From NCBI GenBank assembly GCA_033961575.1, contig CM066733.1, positions 103,693,921 to 103,757,920 of the forward strand: a DNA stretch of 64,000 nt, given 5' to 3'. A program made the translations under genes and the position numbers. Of this stretch, positions 35,446 through 47,241 are shown piece by piece. The notes below the pieces were generated by a model. The model had not been told where the DNA came from, did not search any database, and worked only from the letters and a program-made list of their open reading frames with translations. This stretch comes from Aselliscus stoliczkanus (taxonomy: Eukaryota > Chordata > Mammalia > Chiroptera > Hipposideridae). Within the stretch, counting starts at the first letter, position 1. Each line of letters starts with the position of its first letter.

Positions 35446-36060
35446 GGAATCATTGCTTTTTCCTCCTGGTATCCAGTGAGTGTGGAGAGCACTGAGGCTC
35501 AAGGGCTCCTTCACCTATCACAGTGATTTGGGAGGGCAGGAGGTTTTCGTTCATAGAATGTCTCCTGCCCAGTCTTGGTAAGGGCTGTGGTATTGGAGCA
35601 AAGCCTTGTTTCCTGGATGCTATAAGTGAAGATCATTTACCTGAGATGGAACCGGAAGATCCCAGTTCCATCTTGGATTGAGTATAATGATCAGTAAATT
35701 TCCATAGAAAGGAAGGGCTAGAGAAGCAGGCATCCTGAGGAGGGCTGCTGGCACTCCAGCTGGAGCAGACAGAGGCCATCATGAAAGGGGATTCCAGAGG
35801 TAGAGGAGGGGACTTCCAAACCCAAACTTCACCTACTCTGACATTTTTGCTCCGGTTCAGCAGTACTAATGATATTTGCAACACCAGACTCAAAAAGTCT
35901 CACAATATGTAACTGTGGTAGTGAACCACTTTTCTGGTAATCAACAAGTTTTAAGTGTTAAAGGGCACTTAAAGGAGAATTATACAAGAGAAGAGAAGGA
36001 ATTCTCCTTTTAAAATTTTTGTCTAGATATTTCATATTTTCCAAATAAAAATCAAATAAA
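35446..36060. other. no gene recognised
   Basis: A minus-strand 86-codon frame (35633-35893) has no domain. No named repeat. Confidence 0.4.
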
Positions 36061-36061
36061 G

Positions 36062-36227
36062 CCTAATCTGGGCTAATTTTATAAATTAGTAACTGCCTGA
36101 CTTTTTTTTTTTTTTGAGGGCAGTGTCACTGGCCCTCATAGGTGGGACCTAAACCAGGGCCGCTGGCTTCCTAAACCAGCACTTAACCACCACGCCACTC
36201 TACCAGCCCTAATCTGAGCTAATTTTA
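36062..36227 (-). mobile_element. monomer SINE with offset target duplication
   Basis: CCTAATCTGGGCTAATTTTA (36062-36081) and CCTAATCTGAGCTAATTTTA (36208-36227) match at 19 of 20 positions. On the minus strand the SINE (36102-36207) has a TTAAGTGCTGG head, TGAGGGCCAGTGACACTGCC and an A tail (the T run at 36102-36115). Twenty bases (36082-36101) separate the tail from the left duplication. Confidence 0.85.
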
Positions 36228-36429
36228 ATCAGGGTAACACTGAGCTCATTTTGCTCACATCAGTAGGATAGAAATTCCCCACAAAGAAAAAATGTTCCTC
36301 CTAAACAAACAGCAAATATTTTTTCAAGTCACAAAATTATAAAATCTCCCTTTGGAATACTATTCTCTTCTAGGAAAAGAAATCTTTTATGGTGCTAAAA
36401 CAACAGGAGTCCAAGAAAAGAGAGTGCCA

Positions 36430-36600
36430 CAATTAATCCATTCCTTTAATAAATGTTTATTGAATATTTCTTATGTGATAGGCACTGAGGGAAATAAAAA
36501 GATGAATCAGGCCATCCACTCCAACCCTCTATTTGAGAAGACACACACATAAACAATTGCAAAACAATCCAACAGGGGCTGTAACAAAGGTACGTACGAG
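36430..36600 (+). repeat. ancient mammalian interspersed repeat
   Basis: ATAAATGTTTATTGAATATT, CTTATGTGATAGGCACTGAG and GATGAATCAGGCC, same type as 40265. Confidence 0.5.
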
Positions 36601-36789
36601 GCCCCACTGGAACATAGAGAAGGGAATGTGCATTTAGCCTGACTGTCTCAAGGAAAATTGCAGAGAAAGAACATTTATGTTGCTTCTTAAAAAGAACGAC
36701 CCCATGTGAAAATTTCCAGAAGCAAGACAATGGGGGTCTGTTTGGAAACAGTGTGCAAATGCATATGTACATGGAGGAAGAGTTTTTAT

Positions 36790-36965
36790 TTATTTACCAT
36801 TATTTAGCTGACATTTACTCTTCAAAGCATTTTCCATGCACCAGCTCATTTAATCTTCAAAACACCTTTCAAAATAACCCAAATTTTATAGATGAGGAAA
36901 CTGAGGTTTAGATAAGGTAAATAATGTGTCCAAGGTATCATATGGGCAAAATTAATATACAAACA
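36790..36965 (-). repeat. MIR SINE
   Basis: TTCCATGCACCAGCTCATTT, AATCTTCAAAACACCTTTC and TAGATGAGGAAACTGAGGTT are reverse MIR hallmarks. Confidence 0.8.
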
Positions 36966-36982
36966 CATATAGCACTCTAGCA

Positions 36983-37240
36983 AATTTTTTTAATTGTGAT
37001 ATAATTGACATATAACATTGTGTAAGTCTAAGGTGTACTACATGTTGATATGATATACTTATATATGGCAATATGAGTACTATTAGCTAATACCTCTACC
37101 AGGCCACAAAATTACCTTTGTGTGTGTGTGTGTGTGGTGGTAAGAATTAAGATCTAGTCTCTTAGCAAACTTCTTATTGAAGTTTATAATACAATATTAC
37201 CTGTAATCACTGTGCTGTAGCACAGGTTCTAACCCTTACA
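36983..37240 (-). mobile_element. old L1 3' UTR fragment
   Basis: TTAATTGTGATATAATTGAC, ATATAACATTGTG, AGGTGTACTACATGTTG, a (GT)n at 37119-37136, AAGATCTAGTCTCTTAGCAA and CACTGTGCTGTAG reproduce the minus-oriented L1M 3' UTR order. Confidence 0.75.
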
Positions 37241-38460
37241 CAGCACTGCCCGTGACGATGGATGACATCTAAGAGTCTCATAGCCAGCACTGACTAATTA
37301 GATCTCAAATGCACAACAATGGTTTGAAAGCCAGGACCATGGAACCATATTGACAACTCCCTTGGTTACTTTGCTTCTCTTTTTGGTTATTTGTTCTTCC
37401 ACTAGTTAGATTCCAATGAAAATCAAAATTATAGGCAATACAAATATCACAAGCGATGTTATTTTGCATTCATTTATTGTTTGATAGGATAATAAAACTT
37501 AAGAAGCATCCATTATCCATATGTATGAATGTTCCTCACATTATGTAATCAATAGATTCCTTCAAAGTGTTGTGTCAATAAATTATGGTAAATGAGCTAA
37601 CACTTTAAGTGCCTGTTACTTAAAGGAATTCTATGTTTCTATAAAGTGTAGATTTCGCTAATAAAATAATCACTTCTTAGGTTTACTTATAGATTTCTAT
37701 GCCAAATCCTTCATAACTGAATCAATCCTCAGTTTATATCCTTAACTAACTTAAATTTTAAACATTTGGCTTAAAGGAGAGCACAAGTGAAGCCACACTG
37801 CCAATTCCATCAAATCAAATGGTAGGTAGTTTTTGCAGCTACAGCAAGATGTCATCACTCGTGTAATATGATCTGATTAAAGGACCATAGGATGCTACGT
37901 GGAAAATGGAGTGCAGGCAAATCAAAGGATGTCCAGCTAAGAGGCCCTTATGCTGGTCTGGAAAAGGTCTGATGGATGGCCTGGACTTGGATCAGGTGGT
38001 GGGAATGAAAATCATACAGAGTAGGAAATTTTTTGTAGCCAACTGGACATGTTAATGGTAGGATGTGGGAAAGTGAAGCAGTGGGTGGAGAATAATTGGA
38101 TTGGATGGGATGCTGCTCCCTGAGTTGGGGAAGGCTTGATACAAGCAGGTATGGGGTGGGGTAAGAGGTTTTTTTGACCATGTTAAGTTTGCAATGCTTA
38201 CTAGATATCAAAGTGGATGTCAGTTTTCTCCAACATTAAATACTGATGATAATGTGTATCTTGAAGGGTTGTTGTGCAGAGAATGAATAATGTATTTAAA
38301 TTATCTAGCAAACTGGCTACTCCACAACAGGTATCTAATGGCATTGGCTATATTTATTATTATTGGAAATGCACAGAAAGTGGGTAATATTATTGAGACT
38401 TGACATTGAGATAAGTCAGAGAAATTGATCCAGATTTTGGAATCATCTGCACAGCTTAAG
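37241..38460. other. no gene recognised
   Basis: AT-rich to about 37900. 37930-38220 has G/A-rich wording resembling the 32020-type ancient repeat, but too diverged to call. No exon. Confidence 0.35.
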
Positions 38461-38464
38461 TTCA

Positions 38465-39120
38465 AGGCAACAGACTTTTGGAGCACTTACCATGACTCAG
38501 GTACTGTGCTAAGTACTAGGAATAAATATAAGGATGGCCAAGATAGAGTCCCTCCTTTCACAAAGCTCAAGGCAAATTGTGGGAGAGAATGGAATGTTCA
38601 ATGGAAAAACTTAGAGAAGAAAAAGAAGAGGCATCAATTTCATGAATCCTTTGTTGGACATGCAAGAAAGAAGAGGAACCAACAGAGGAAGCTAAGAACA
38701 CAAGGCAGGAGAGAATCAAGGAAACATAACCTGGATAAACTCAAGGTCATTGCCACCAGAGCAGCAGAGTGTTTCAGCAATGGAGAGATGATGACAGCAT
38801 TACCTAGAAAGAAAGTTAAAGGTGAATCGAAGCCAAGAAAAAGAAGATCACAGGTGACTTTTGACATTTGTATGTACATAGAGTGAAAATACCAGAAACT
38901 AGATTGCCAAGAACCTAACGAGAAAGCAATAGAAAGTAGTGTCATCTGAGATGAAGAATACATCCTAGCAGAGGTTTGACAGTGTAAAGAAAGAAAGCAG
39001 GAAATAAGTGTTGTTCACATAGCAGGACCTAATATTTAAGACTTAAGGCCATCAACAACACAGATGAAAGATTGTCACCTAACTCTCCACAAGAGAGAAA
39101 CTAAAAATTGAACAAAGACC
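38465..39120 (+). repeat. ancient mammalian interspersed repeat; contains a 153-codon chance frame
   Basis: TTACCATGACTCAGGTACTG, TGCTAAGTACTAGGAATAAA, AAGATAGAGTCCCTCCTTTC, then ACCAGAAACTAGATTGCC mirror the 40265-type family. The frame 38425-38886 is Lys/Arg-rich because the strand is A/G-rich. It has no domain and I do not regard it as a gene. Confidence 0.5.
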
Positions 39121-39194
39121 TGGCTCCAGTGCAACTAGAAGAACTAGCAACAGTTGTCTAATGTCTTTTCCAATGCTTCATTTTATTTACACAG

Positions 39195-39275
39195 GCTATC
39201 TAGTTTATATATTACATATAGACATACATGTATCCATACATGTATATACAAGTACATACATACATACACACAATT
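39195..39275. repeat. imperfect (ATAC)n/(TACA)n simple repeat
   Basis: ATAGACATACATGTATCCAT-like units run into ACATACATACATACACACA. Confidence 0.85.
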
Positions 39276-39279
39276 AAAG

Positions 39280-40005
39280 ACCATTTTTCATCAATTCTCT
39301 TCACCTTATGTGAAAACTGGACTACTGTAGCATAATTTCGTGGTTATACTAGTAGTTTCAAAAAGAATACCATATTTTATGTTCTCATACTTGGGTTTCT
39401 CTTCCCTGATAATATAGTGCAATAATGTTATATTGTGAATTCAAGAGTGCTGGTTCTTTATTCCTGATATCAGTATTAACTAATGTGTCTCTCTGAACCA
39501 ATAACTAAGCCTTTAGAAGCTTCTGTATTTTACTTGTAAAGATGACTGCCTCCTCCTCAGGTCACCCTATGTAAATGGACCATTCCAAGACTAAAAATTA
39601 AGGAAATCCCTATTTTTAAAGTTCAGTAAGTGTAATAATGCCAGGTTTTGGAGACAGATATAAAAGCAGACATGATCAGCTTGATACTCAAATCCACTGC
39701 TGATGCTGCTGAGTGAGGTCACTGCAAAAACAGACAGAAAAAAATATGAAGCAACACAGGTCAATGTGCAGAAAGGTACACAGCTGTGCTCTCTCTGTTA
39801 AAATCTGGGAAAATCTAGATTGATGTTTATATTATTTAAATGGGAACATGTTCAACTAATTGAATCACAGATCCAATTTAACATGCACAACTTGTTCATA
39901 AAGGTATGTAAAAATATGACCATTTTCAGCTAAAGTGATAGCAATGGATATATAGAGATGTACATTCCCATTATTTTTAAATGACCATATTAAATAGTTT
40001 AACAA
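39280..40005. other. no gene recognised; AT-rich
   Basis: Dense stops in all frames and no named repeat. Confidence 0.4.
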
Positions 40006-40009
40006 ATAA

Positions 40010-40265
40010 AAGTAGTCAGTTGGGTGCTTACTCTATACCAGGCCTTGTTCTAAACACTTTACGTTTATTAATTCAGTGTCACAACAACCATATCAGGTGA
40101 GTATTACTATAATCCTCATTGTATAGATAACGAATCTACACAAAGAGCAGTTAATAACTTACCCAAAGCTACACAGCAAGTAATTGCCAACCTCAGAATT
40201 TGAACCCAGTAAGTTTGGTTCATGTTCACTTACCTTACCATCACTGTATATTCTGCTACAAATAT
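40010..40265 (-). repeat. MIR SINE, near full length
   Basis: GGTGCTTACTCTATACCAGG, CTAAACACTTTACGTTTATT, CACAACAACCATATCAGG, AACTTACCCAAAGCTACACA, GCAAGTAATTGCCAACCTC and GAATTTGAACCCAGT give the whole reverse MIR order. Confidence 0.88.
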
Positions 40266-40925
40266 TTATTTAGCACTCATTTTATTATAAACATTGCACT
40301 ATGCTCTGGAGACACAAGTGAACAAGGAAGATAGGGTCTCTGTCCTTATGGATTTTATGAAATAGTGGAAGGTATAGATAAATAAGCAATTAAACTACAG
40401 CATTCTAAGTATTATCATAGAGGGGATGTAGTGGGCCCAGGGAGCACATAGTAGGAGCACAACTCAGATATTTCTGGAGGGAGGGAAAGTCTCAGGGGAG
40501 GATTCCTTGAAGCTGTAAACAAAAGCTGGAAAAATGGGGTAGGGGATCACCAGGAGAAATAAAGCTGGAGATGAGAAGGTGATGAGAAGGAGCAAAAGAG
40601 AAAGAATGACCAAAGGGAAGAGAGCACATGGAGCATCTGTAGATACTCTGCAGTTGGAGGAAAGAGAGGCAAGAAATGGGAGGTAGAGCTGGAGATATGG
40701 ACAAGGAGCCAGATCACATAAGGAGGTGTCATGTTTAAAAGTTTGGATTCTGCCCTTTACCAACAGAGCCACTAAATTGTGTCTGGAGTGAAGTTTCTTT
40801 ATCGTATTTGGAATGCATGAAGAACATTAAAGCTGCTGTGTGGAGCCGGGATAGTAAGAAGAGAAAAATAAAGGCAGTTAGGCAGTCAGGGCCGCTATGG
40901 AGTTGTAAAAGGTAATGGTGGCCTG
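40266..40925 (+). repeat. ancient mammalian interspersed repeat, long copy
   Basis: GCTCTGGAGACACAAGTGAA, TGTCCTTATGGATTTTATGA, GAGGATTCCTTGAAGCTG, GGACAAGGAGCCAGATCACA, AAAGTTTGGATTCTGCCC, AAAGCTGCTGTGTGGAGCC and GGAGTTGTAAAAGGTAATGG follow the order of a widespread old family. Minus-strand frames at 40464-40772 are by-products of the purine-rich plus strand. Confidence 0.55.
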
Positions 40926-41850
40926 CCGAGGGCGTGGCGGGGGGGGGGCGGTGGTAAAATGAGAAGAAAAGTTTTAAGACGTATTTAAATTAGAAGCACA
41001 GAACCAGGGGGTGGGGGCAGGGAGTGCCAAGTGGTCTTTTTCTAGAAGGGCACAGGAGCCTGGGGTAGAATTGGAAGAGGTAAAGAGCTAGACTGAACCA
41101 GGGTTAGGGATCCACAGGCATGTGGGACAATGGAGCCAATTGGTAGAGATTGTTGGCAAGAGAATAATGAAAAAGATGGAGTACAAAATCTAAGTAGGAA
41201 AAAAAAGAGAGAGAAGGGGTTCAAGGACATAGAGGGTTTTATCAGGCTTCAGAAGAGATACAGTGAGTGAAAAAAGAAAAAATGATGGACTGTGGTCAGC
41301 AAATGGGATGTTGAAATATCAAAATTAAAGCAGCGCTGTAGAACACAGCATCTAAAGTAATGCCAAGGGAATAACTATGGTAACACCAAGGAACTAAATA
41401 GTAAATAGTAACTAACATAGAATGAAGGGAAATATCAAAGAGAGGTAGGGTGTTACCTTAAAATCAGTGAGGTGTTGGATCAGAGAGGGAAAACAAAACT
41501 GAAGGGGGAAGAGAGTACTGAAAACAAAAGATGGATACTTCTGCCCTCCACTCCCCTCTTTTGCCCTCCCATCTCCTCCACTAGAAATCATTTACACTCC
41601 ATAGTGATAACAGAAATGTGAGGCTTGGTGAGTTTGATTTCTCCCTTGGTGAGTCTGATTACTATAGCAGCCTGGTCTCTAGAGAACCAGGAAAACAAAG
41701 GCCCCAGTGGTCACGGCCTGTACTCATGAAACCTGGGTGACCCCTATCCAGGCTGTAGGCCTGTCAAATGCTGTGCTTTCTGCATAATGCACACATAGAG
41801 AAGAGGAGGGGCATAATTTTCCTCCCACACTCACAGAAATCACAGGCAGT
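40926..41850. other. no gene recognised; G-rich and purine-rich
   Basis: A 10-base G run lies at about 40939-40948 (GTGGCGGGGGGGGGGCGG). A short tandem echo CTTGGTGAGTNTGATT occurs twice at about 41623-41661. No exon recognised. Confidence 0.4.
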
Positions 41851-41854
41851 TTAT

Positions 41855-41960
41855 CCAGTCATTCACTAAAAAGCATTGATTGAGTGCCAGCTATGTGCCA
41901 GGCATACAGAGCTGAGCAGGACAGATGTTATGCCACTAGGCAAGGAGGTCAGGCATTGTC
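41855..41960 (+). repeat. ancient mammalian interspersed repeat fragment
   Basis: TCATTCACTAAAAAGCATTG, ATTGAGTGCCAGCTATGTGC and CAGGCATACAGAGCTGAGCA, same type as 40265. Confidence 0.55.
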
Positions 41961-42530
41961 TCCAGGGATTTTTAAAACCACTACTCCAGCCTCAAGAGTG
42001 AAGAATCATGCCTTTGTGAGCCTCAAAATGACACCACACTGGCAATGTAACTGGGGAAGTAATAAATAAAGCTAATGTGTGAGGAATTTTTTAAGAAGTA
42101 AGCAAATTATACCAGTTTTCACAATCCTTTTCTAGTAATAGTACCTTGAAGGAAAAAAAAAAAAGTAAATTGGACAGCATAAATATGCAAAATAGTTGGT
42201 ATGGAAGGAGAAATTTTTCTGCTTTTCTAAAGATTCAAGACTCATTTTTGAGTCATAAAGACATTAAGCACATGAGAAAAACCATAATGCTATATATGTA
42301 TATATGCATATATGTAACCCAAATAAGTCACAATTTTAAGTAAATGAGTAATCATTTATATAATATAAAAACACCTGATAATTTAGGGACAAGACCATGG
42401 TTATTTTAACCCCTTCCCCAAATACAAGTCAACCTGCAATATTCACAAAAGAAATTATTTACTCCTTATTTTATTTTCAAAAAAATACCCTGAAAATTGC
42501 TTACCAATAGAATGATTCAAATTTCTCTTC
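41961..42530. other. no gene recognised; AT-rich
   Basis: Includes a TATATGTATATATGCATATA stretch at about 42292-42316. Nothing else is recognisable. Confidence 0.4.
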
Positions 42531-42536
42531 TCCACA

Positions 42537-43595
42537 AAGGAAAATATAAAAATAAAAACAAGTGGGACTACATCAAACTGAAAGCTTCTGCACAGCAAAG
42601 GAAACCATCAACCAAGTGAAAAGACAGGTCACAGAATGGGAGAGAAAACTTTGCAAATCATAGAGCGAATAAGGGCTTAATATCTAAAATATGTAAAGAA
42701 CTTAACAACAACCAAAAAAGTATGATTAAAAATAGGCAGAAGAACTAAACAGACAATTTTCCAAAGAGGACATACAGATAGCCAATAGGCGCATGAGAAG
42801 ACGCCCAACATCACTAGACATCAGAAAAATGCAAATAAAATCCACAATGAGATATCACCACACACCTAGTACAATAGCTAACATCAAGAAGACAGACAAC
42901 AGGTGATGGCGAAGAGGTGGTAAAAAGGGAACGCTTATACAGTGTTGGTAGGAATATAAAGTAGTTCAGCCATTATGGGAAACAACATGGAGGTTCAGCA
43001 AAAAATTAAAAATAGATGTAGTATACGATCTAGCTATTCCACTTCTAGGTATGTACTCAAAAGAAATGAAAACTGGAACTTGACAAGATATGTTTATGGC
43101 AGCATTATTCACAATAGCCAAGATATGAAAACAACCCAAATTCCCATCAACAGGTAAATGGAGAAAAATAAGGTGGTTAATATATACAAAATGGAATATT
43201 ATTCAGTCATGAGAAAGGAGGATATTCTGCCATTTGCAACAGAAGTCAGACAGAGAAACACAAGCACTGTATGATATCACTTATATGTGGAATCTAAAAA
43301 AAAAAAATCAAACCTATACAGAGAGAGAGAGAGAGATGGAGGATGCAGAATATAATGGGTGGGGAGATAAGACTAACGGTGTTGAAGGGTACAAATTTAT
43401 AACAAGCAATAGATAAGCCATAGAAATCTAATGTACGATATATTGAATATAGAAAACAATATTATACTGTAAGTATGTAATGTGATAAACATTATTATAA
43501 GGACAACCATAGTACAATATGTAAATGTATCAAAGTAACACTATGAACACCTTACATTTACACATTATTTGTCAAATTTATTCAATAAAAAGTTT
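42537..43595 (+). mobile_element. L1 (L1MA/MB-like age) ORF2 3' part and 3' UTR, decayed
   Basis: ORF2 landmarks in order: GTGGGACTACATCAAACTGA, AAAGCTTCTGCACAGCAAAG, TTCCAAAGAGGACATACAGA, ATGAGATATCACCACACACC, GGCAGCATTATTCACAATAG, TGGAATATTATTCAGTCATG and TATGATATCACTTATATGTG. A degraded 3' UTR (GGGTACAAATTTATAAC, CTAATGTACGATATATTGAA) follows, ending near TTCAATAAAAAG. The reading frame is broken by several stops and indels. No target duplication is visible. Confidence 0.88.
43319..43336. repeat. (GA)n short microsatellite
   Basis: Nine GA units inside the L1 3' UTR. Confidence 0.9.
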
Positions 43596-43599
43596 CCCT

Positions 43600-45265
43600 T
43601 CTCTATTGATAGTAGAGTCTATATTAATTTATAAACATACAGCTCATTAAACTCTTTAATCTCAGCAATGTCTATAGAACATCAAGATCATTCTGAAGCC
43701 AAGTAGATCACAAAAGAAAGTAGGATTCTTTTTATAGTTATACAGGCACAGTTATAGCACTCAGCTTAAAGCTATAAGAAAAAATGTAATGTTTCCTCTG
43801 CTACCTGCTTATCATCCTATTTATCAAAATCCAATTTAAGCATATTATTTCAGATCAAACTAAAACCTTTTTAGCAGGCTAAGACTTGGCCTACATGTTA
43901 CATATGTGGTATATGTGTTCTTCATAGAAACAATGGTAGGAAAGAATCATATATATAATTACATATGATATTGATATTATATACATGATAATCATATCTA
44001 TGTATCATACATCTGTAATATAACACAAACTTTTTTCAAAATGATTGCAACAATTCAATGACCAGTCCATTAGCAGGACTAAAATATTAAACCTCTAGGT
44101 AGTTTTAAGTGAACTTGAGCTTGATCATTTCTTAGTTCTGCTTCAGAACCCCATGTTCATGTGCATGCAATTTCCACAGAAGCGGAAATGTGGATGTTGT
44201 GGGTCAGCGAGCATTCCTTTCCAGGGTGCTTCTGAGATGAAGCCCCACGATTAACACAGTGCCCTTAATGATGGGCGGGGGACTAAGCATTCCAAGATTG
44301 GCCTGGATACTTGCCAGAAGGGAGAGAAAGCGGTCTTTGTATGTGGACATCTGAAGGGCGGGCATAAACATGTTAGTTGATACTTAACACCCAAAACCAG
44401 TGCCAAAACCGTTAGCTCCCCTCAATAGCCTGCTCTGGTTTCAACTGTCCACGACAATGGAGCAGCCACCTCAATCAACAAAACTTGCTCTTTAAACATC
44501 CTCAGAGGAATTTCCAAAATAGCAGCTGTTAGAAGCAAACAGACTCCAATTCATTGACATATGTGGATCTTTTAAGGTTTTTCTGGAGACAAGTGTCCAA
44601 TTTTTTTGGACCTATGCAACCATCTATGCATTTTTAATAATTACCTAGTAGATGACATGGTACAATTCCTCCAGGCAAGTGCAAAAAGAGCCTCTGGATT
44701 CACATTCAGATGAAATTGGCAGTTTGGGGGGCAAGAAGCCCAGCTAATGTATGTGGTAAATTTTGTATATGTTTTTCCCCTGTTTTTTCTCCCTCCTGTC
44801 ATCACCCTCTTTCTTTCTCAGTACATTAAGAGATTGCTGTGTTCCTGAAGCATCAGCCATGGTGCCTGACTGTAGTGGAGTCAGGCCAGACTTGCCCGCC
44901 CAGAGCTCAGCCATGTGTGCAGCCTCAGCACAGCTCGCTTCCTCGGAACCCAAGCTGGTCTTTTCTGCAACCCCCTTCAACCAGGGCTGGGTCTAATCTC
45001 ACTCCTTCAATAACTTGTGTGGCTTCAGTTTGGTTCCTGGCAGACAGTTGCCTGTGTTACATAAATTCCACACAGAGAGTAAGCAACCTCCTGTCTCTGG
45101 AGAATCGTTGGCCAACGCGTTGCTGTATCAGTGGCAGCTCCAGAAACTTCAGCTACTAAGTGGCCATGGATAGCCAGATAAGAGAGTAAAATGCATGCCT
45201 GCAGTTCAAAGTGTTTTGATTTACTCATGCAAAATAGTACCTCTACATTAAGAGGTTGTTGAGTG
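43600..45265. other. no gene or named repeat recognised
   Basis: 43600-44150 is AT-rich. 44160-45240 is GC-richer, with overlapping frames on both strands (44744-44996, 44839-45159, 45025-45228) that show no domain. I cannot tell an old LTR from unique sequence here. Confidence 0.4.
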
Positions 45266-45273
45266 ATTTTTCA

Positions 45274-45403
45274 AGCCGGGGTGCCAAAAGTTTGTATACA
45301 CGTGACTTGTACTCGTCTTTTGTTATCCATGTATATTATTATAATTTTAATACAGATTTTTCCTTTCTTAAAATGAGTATACATTTTTTTGTCACCCTCT
45401 GTA
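45274..45403 (+). mobile_element. mariner/Tc1-like MITE
   Basis: The left end GGGTGCCAAAAGTTTGTATA and the reverse complement of the right end, GGGTGACAAAAAAATGTATA, are imperfect inverted repeats about 27 bp long. The element is about 130 bp, AT-rich and non-coding, and is followed by TATAGATAA. A GGGTGNCAAAA terminus with GTATAC is typical of non-autonomous mariner-type elements in bats. The left TA cannot be fixed. Confidence 0.65.
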
Positions 45404-45409
45404 TAGATA

Positions 45410-47050
45410 AGACAATTCTGTACAGGGAATATGGGTTAATACATTTTCAAAAGAACAAAAGTATAACTCTCAAATGTCCATTTTCAACAAGCAGTTCAAC
45501 AAACAAGTTTGGCCATTATAGGACATTGGCATCAATGTGGATGTTTATTTAGGAAGGCAATATCCCTGCAAGTGTCAGCAGCTCTACACAGATAATTATT
45601 CCTAATGAGGAAACCACTGGATGGCGACAACTACAAAACACTATGAAATGTGAAACTATTTAATACATTTATAAAATTATGTCTCTCTAAGAATGTAATA
45701 GCTTTTAAATATAAAAATGATTTATAATGTGGCTATCCATAAAATGTCAAACTTAGTTTATTTTAACTAACTTTCATAATTTTTCCATCACCAAACACTC
45801 TAGTATATTTTACAGAGTGATAATGTTTAGTCCTATTTAATAAACTCCTATGTATTTGAAATAAAATTACAATGATACCATGAAGAATGGCATACTTTTG
45901 ATATAACTAGAAATTCTAGTAAAGGTGAAAGCAGACATTACAAACTTAACAAGCCTTTTGTGTGACCTAATTGCATTAGAATATATTAGTGAGGTTGTAT
46001 ATTGTAGGTTTTATGTTTCATTAGAAAGGTCACCACCGATTTGGGCTGAATCGTTAAAGAAAGGAGACCACATTAGCAGAGTGCTCTTCAAGAGGCTAAA
46101 GGATGAATGTACTTCGCTTCATTAGAATTATCTAATTGTAACTCGATATTCTGATTTTACAGAAGGAGAGACAATAAGAGAGCTTGGAAGTCCCAGATTC
46201 TGTATTCTCTTGCTGGAAACAGATGGGTAATTGCACCATGACATTGTTTTTCCAAAATATAAACGTAACACAGTAAACGGAGCCTACCTATCTGTTCTGA
46301 TTATAATCAAAGATAGCAGCCCTGTGACATGCTGCACCATAGAAGACCTTACCTTCCAAATTGTAGTGTTCTTTCACATTTCAACTGCTGCGTTAAGAGA
46401 TCTTATGCTGTTTTAAAACATCACAATTTTTAATCCCAGAGTTCTTGTTGAAACAAATACATTACAAGATTTTTATATATAATTCCTAGGTGTCTTCATG
46501 GATTTCATAAAAACATAAGCCTCAATAATGTTCAATAGGTGTTTCTTATAATTACAAAAGAAGGAAATTTTAGTTGCTGTGTTTCTGTTACTAATGACAA
46601 AAAGACATAAACATATATAGTGATTAATCCTGATAAGAATTTTGTTAGAATCTTTAATTCTATAAAAGAATAATAAAGTATCCTTCCTGTCAATTAATCT
46701 CTAGATTACATGGATCGACACTTGTGTTTGACTCTTTTCAGATTACAAAGAGCAAAAATATGTAGATTGCCTTATATAATGGATTTTATCATAAGGATGC
46801 CCAAGAGAGTAAAGAAGCATGAAAAGCTTCCCCAAGCAAGACTGGTGAAGAAAGCTACTCAGCACTCATAATTCCACTGCAATGCCAAAAGCTTCACAGC
46901 AGCTCCAGGAATCTGCCTTGTGCATGCCTCAGTTTCCCTCTCCTTTTCTCCCTCATGGCTTCTGCTCGAATCCTTTTGGGGCAGCTCCTCATTTCAAAGC
47001 CACTGTTTTGGTCTCCATCTCTTTGTGTTTATTTTAAAGTGAAGCTCCTT
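45410..47050. other. no gene recognised; one weak MIR fragment
   Basis: AT-rich. A minus MIR fragment may lie at about 46150-46205 (CTGATTTTACAGAAGGAGAG). 46900-47050 resembles an L2 3' end (CCTCAGTTTCCCTCTCC, GAAGCTCCTTAAGAG). No exon recognised. Confidence 0.4.
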
Positions 47051-47241
47051 AAGAGTAAAGATGCAAAAATAAATTAAAAAAATAAAAAATAAAAAATAAA
47101 TAAATAAAAAGGCTTTTCCATAATGGGGGAGGGGGCGTTGTCACTTTGAGGGTAAAAAGTATAACTATTGCACTGTGTTGTACACCTGAAGCTAATTAAA
47201 AATAAAAATAAAAAATTTAAAAAAAAAAAGAGTAAAGATGC
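47051..47241 (+). mobile_element. extremely 5'-truncated L1 3' end with 14-bp target duplication
   Basis: AAGAGTAAAGATGC at 47051-47064 recurs exactly at 47228-47241. The 163-bp insert opens with about 45 bp of AAAAATAAAT-type sequence, then carries ATGGGGGAGGGGGC, GTATAACTATTGCACTGTGT, TGTACACCTGAAGC and an A-rich tail. ATAACTATTGCA and TTTTGTACA-like motifs are shared with the L1 3' terminus at 63781-63805, so this is the last part of a related L1. The A-rich sequence at the 5' side is unusual. Confidence 0.85.

Noticed and set aside
38425..38886. 153-codon Lys/Arg-rich frame that looks like a nucleolar protein
   Set aside because: The plus strand is A/G-rich ancient repeat sequence, which yields Lys, Arg and Glu in any frame. 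No domain or conserved start.
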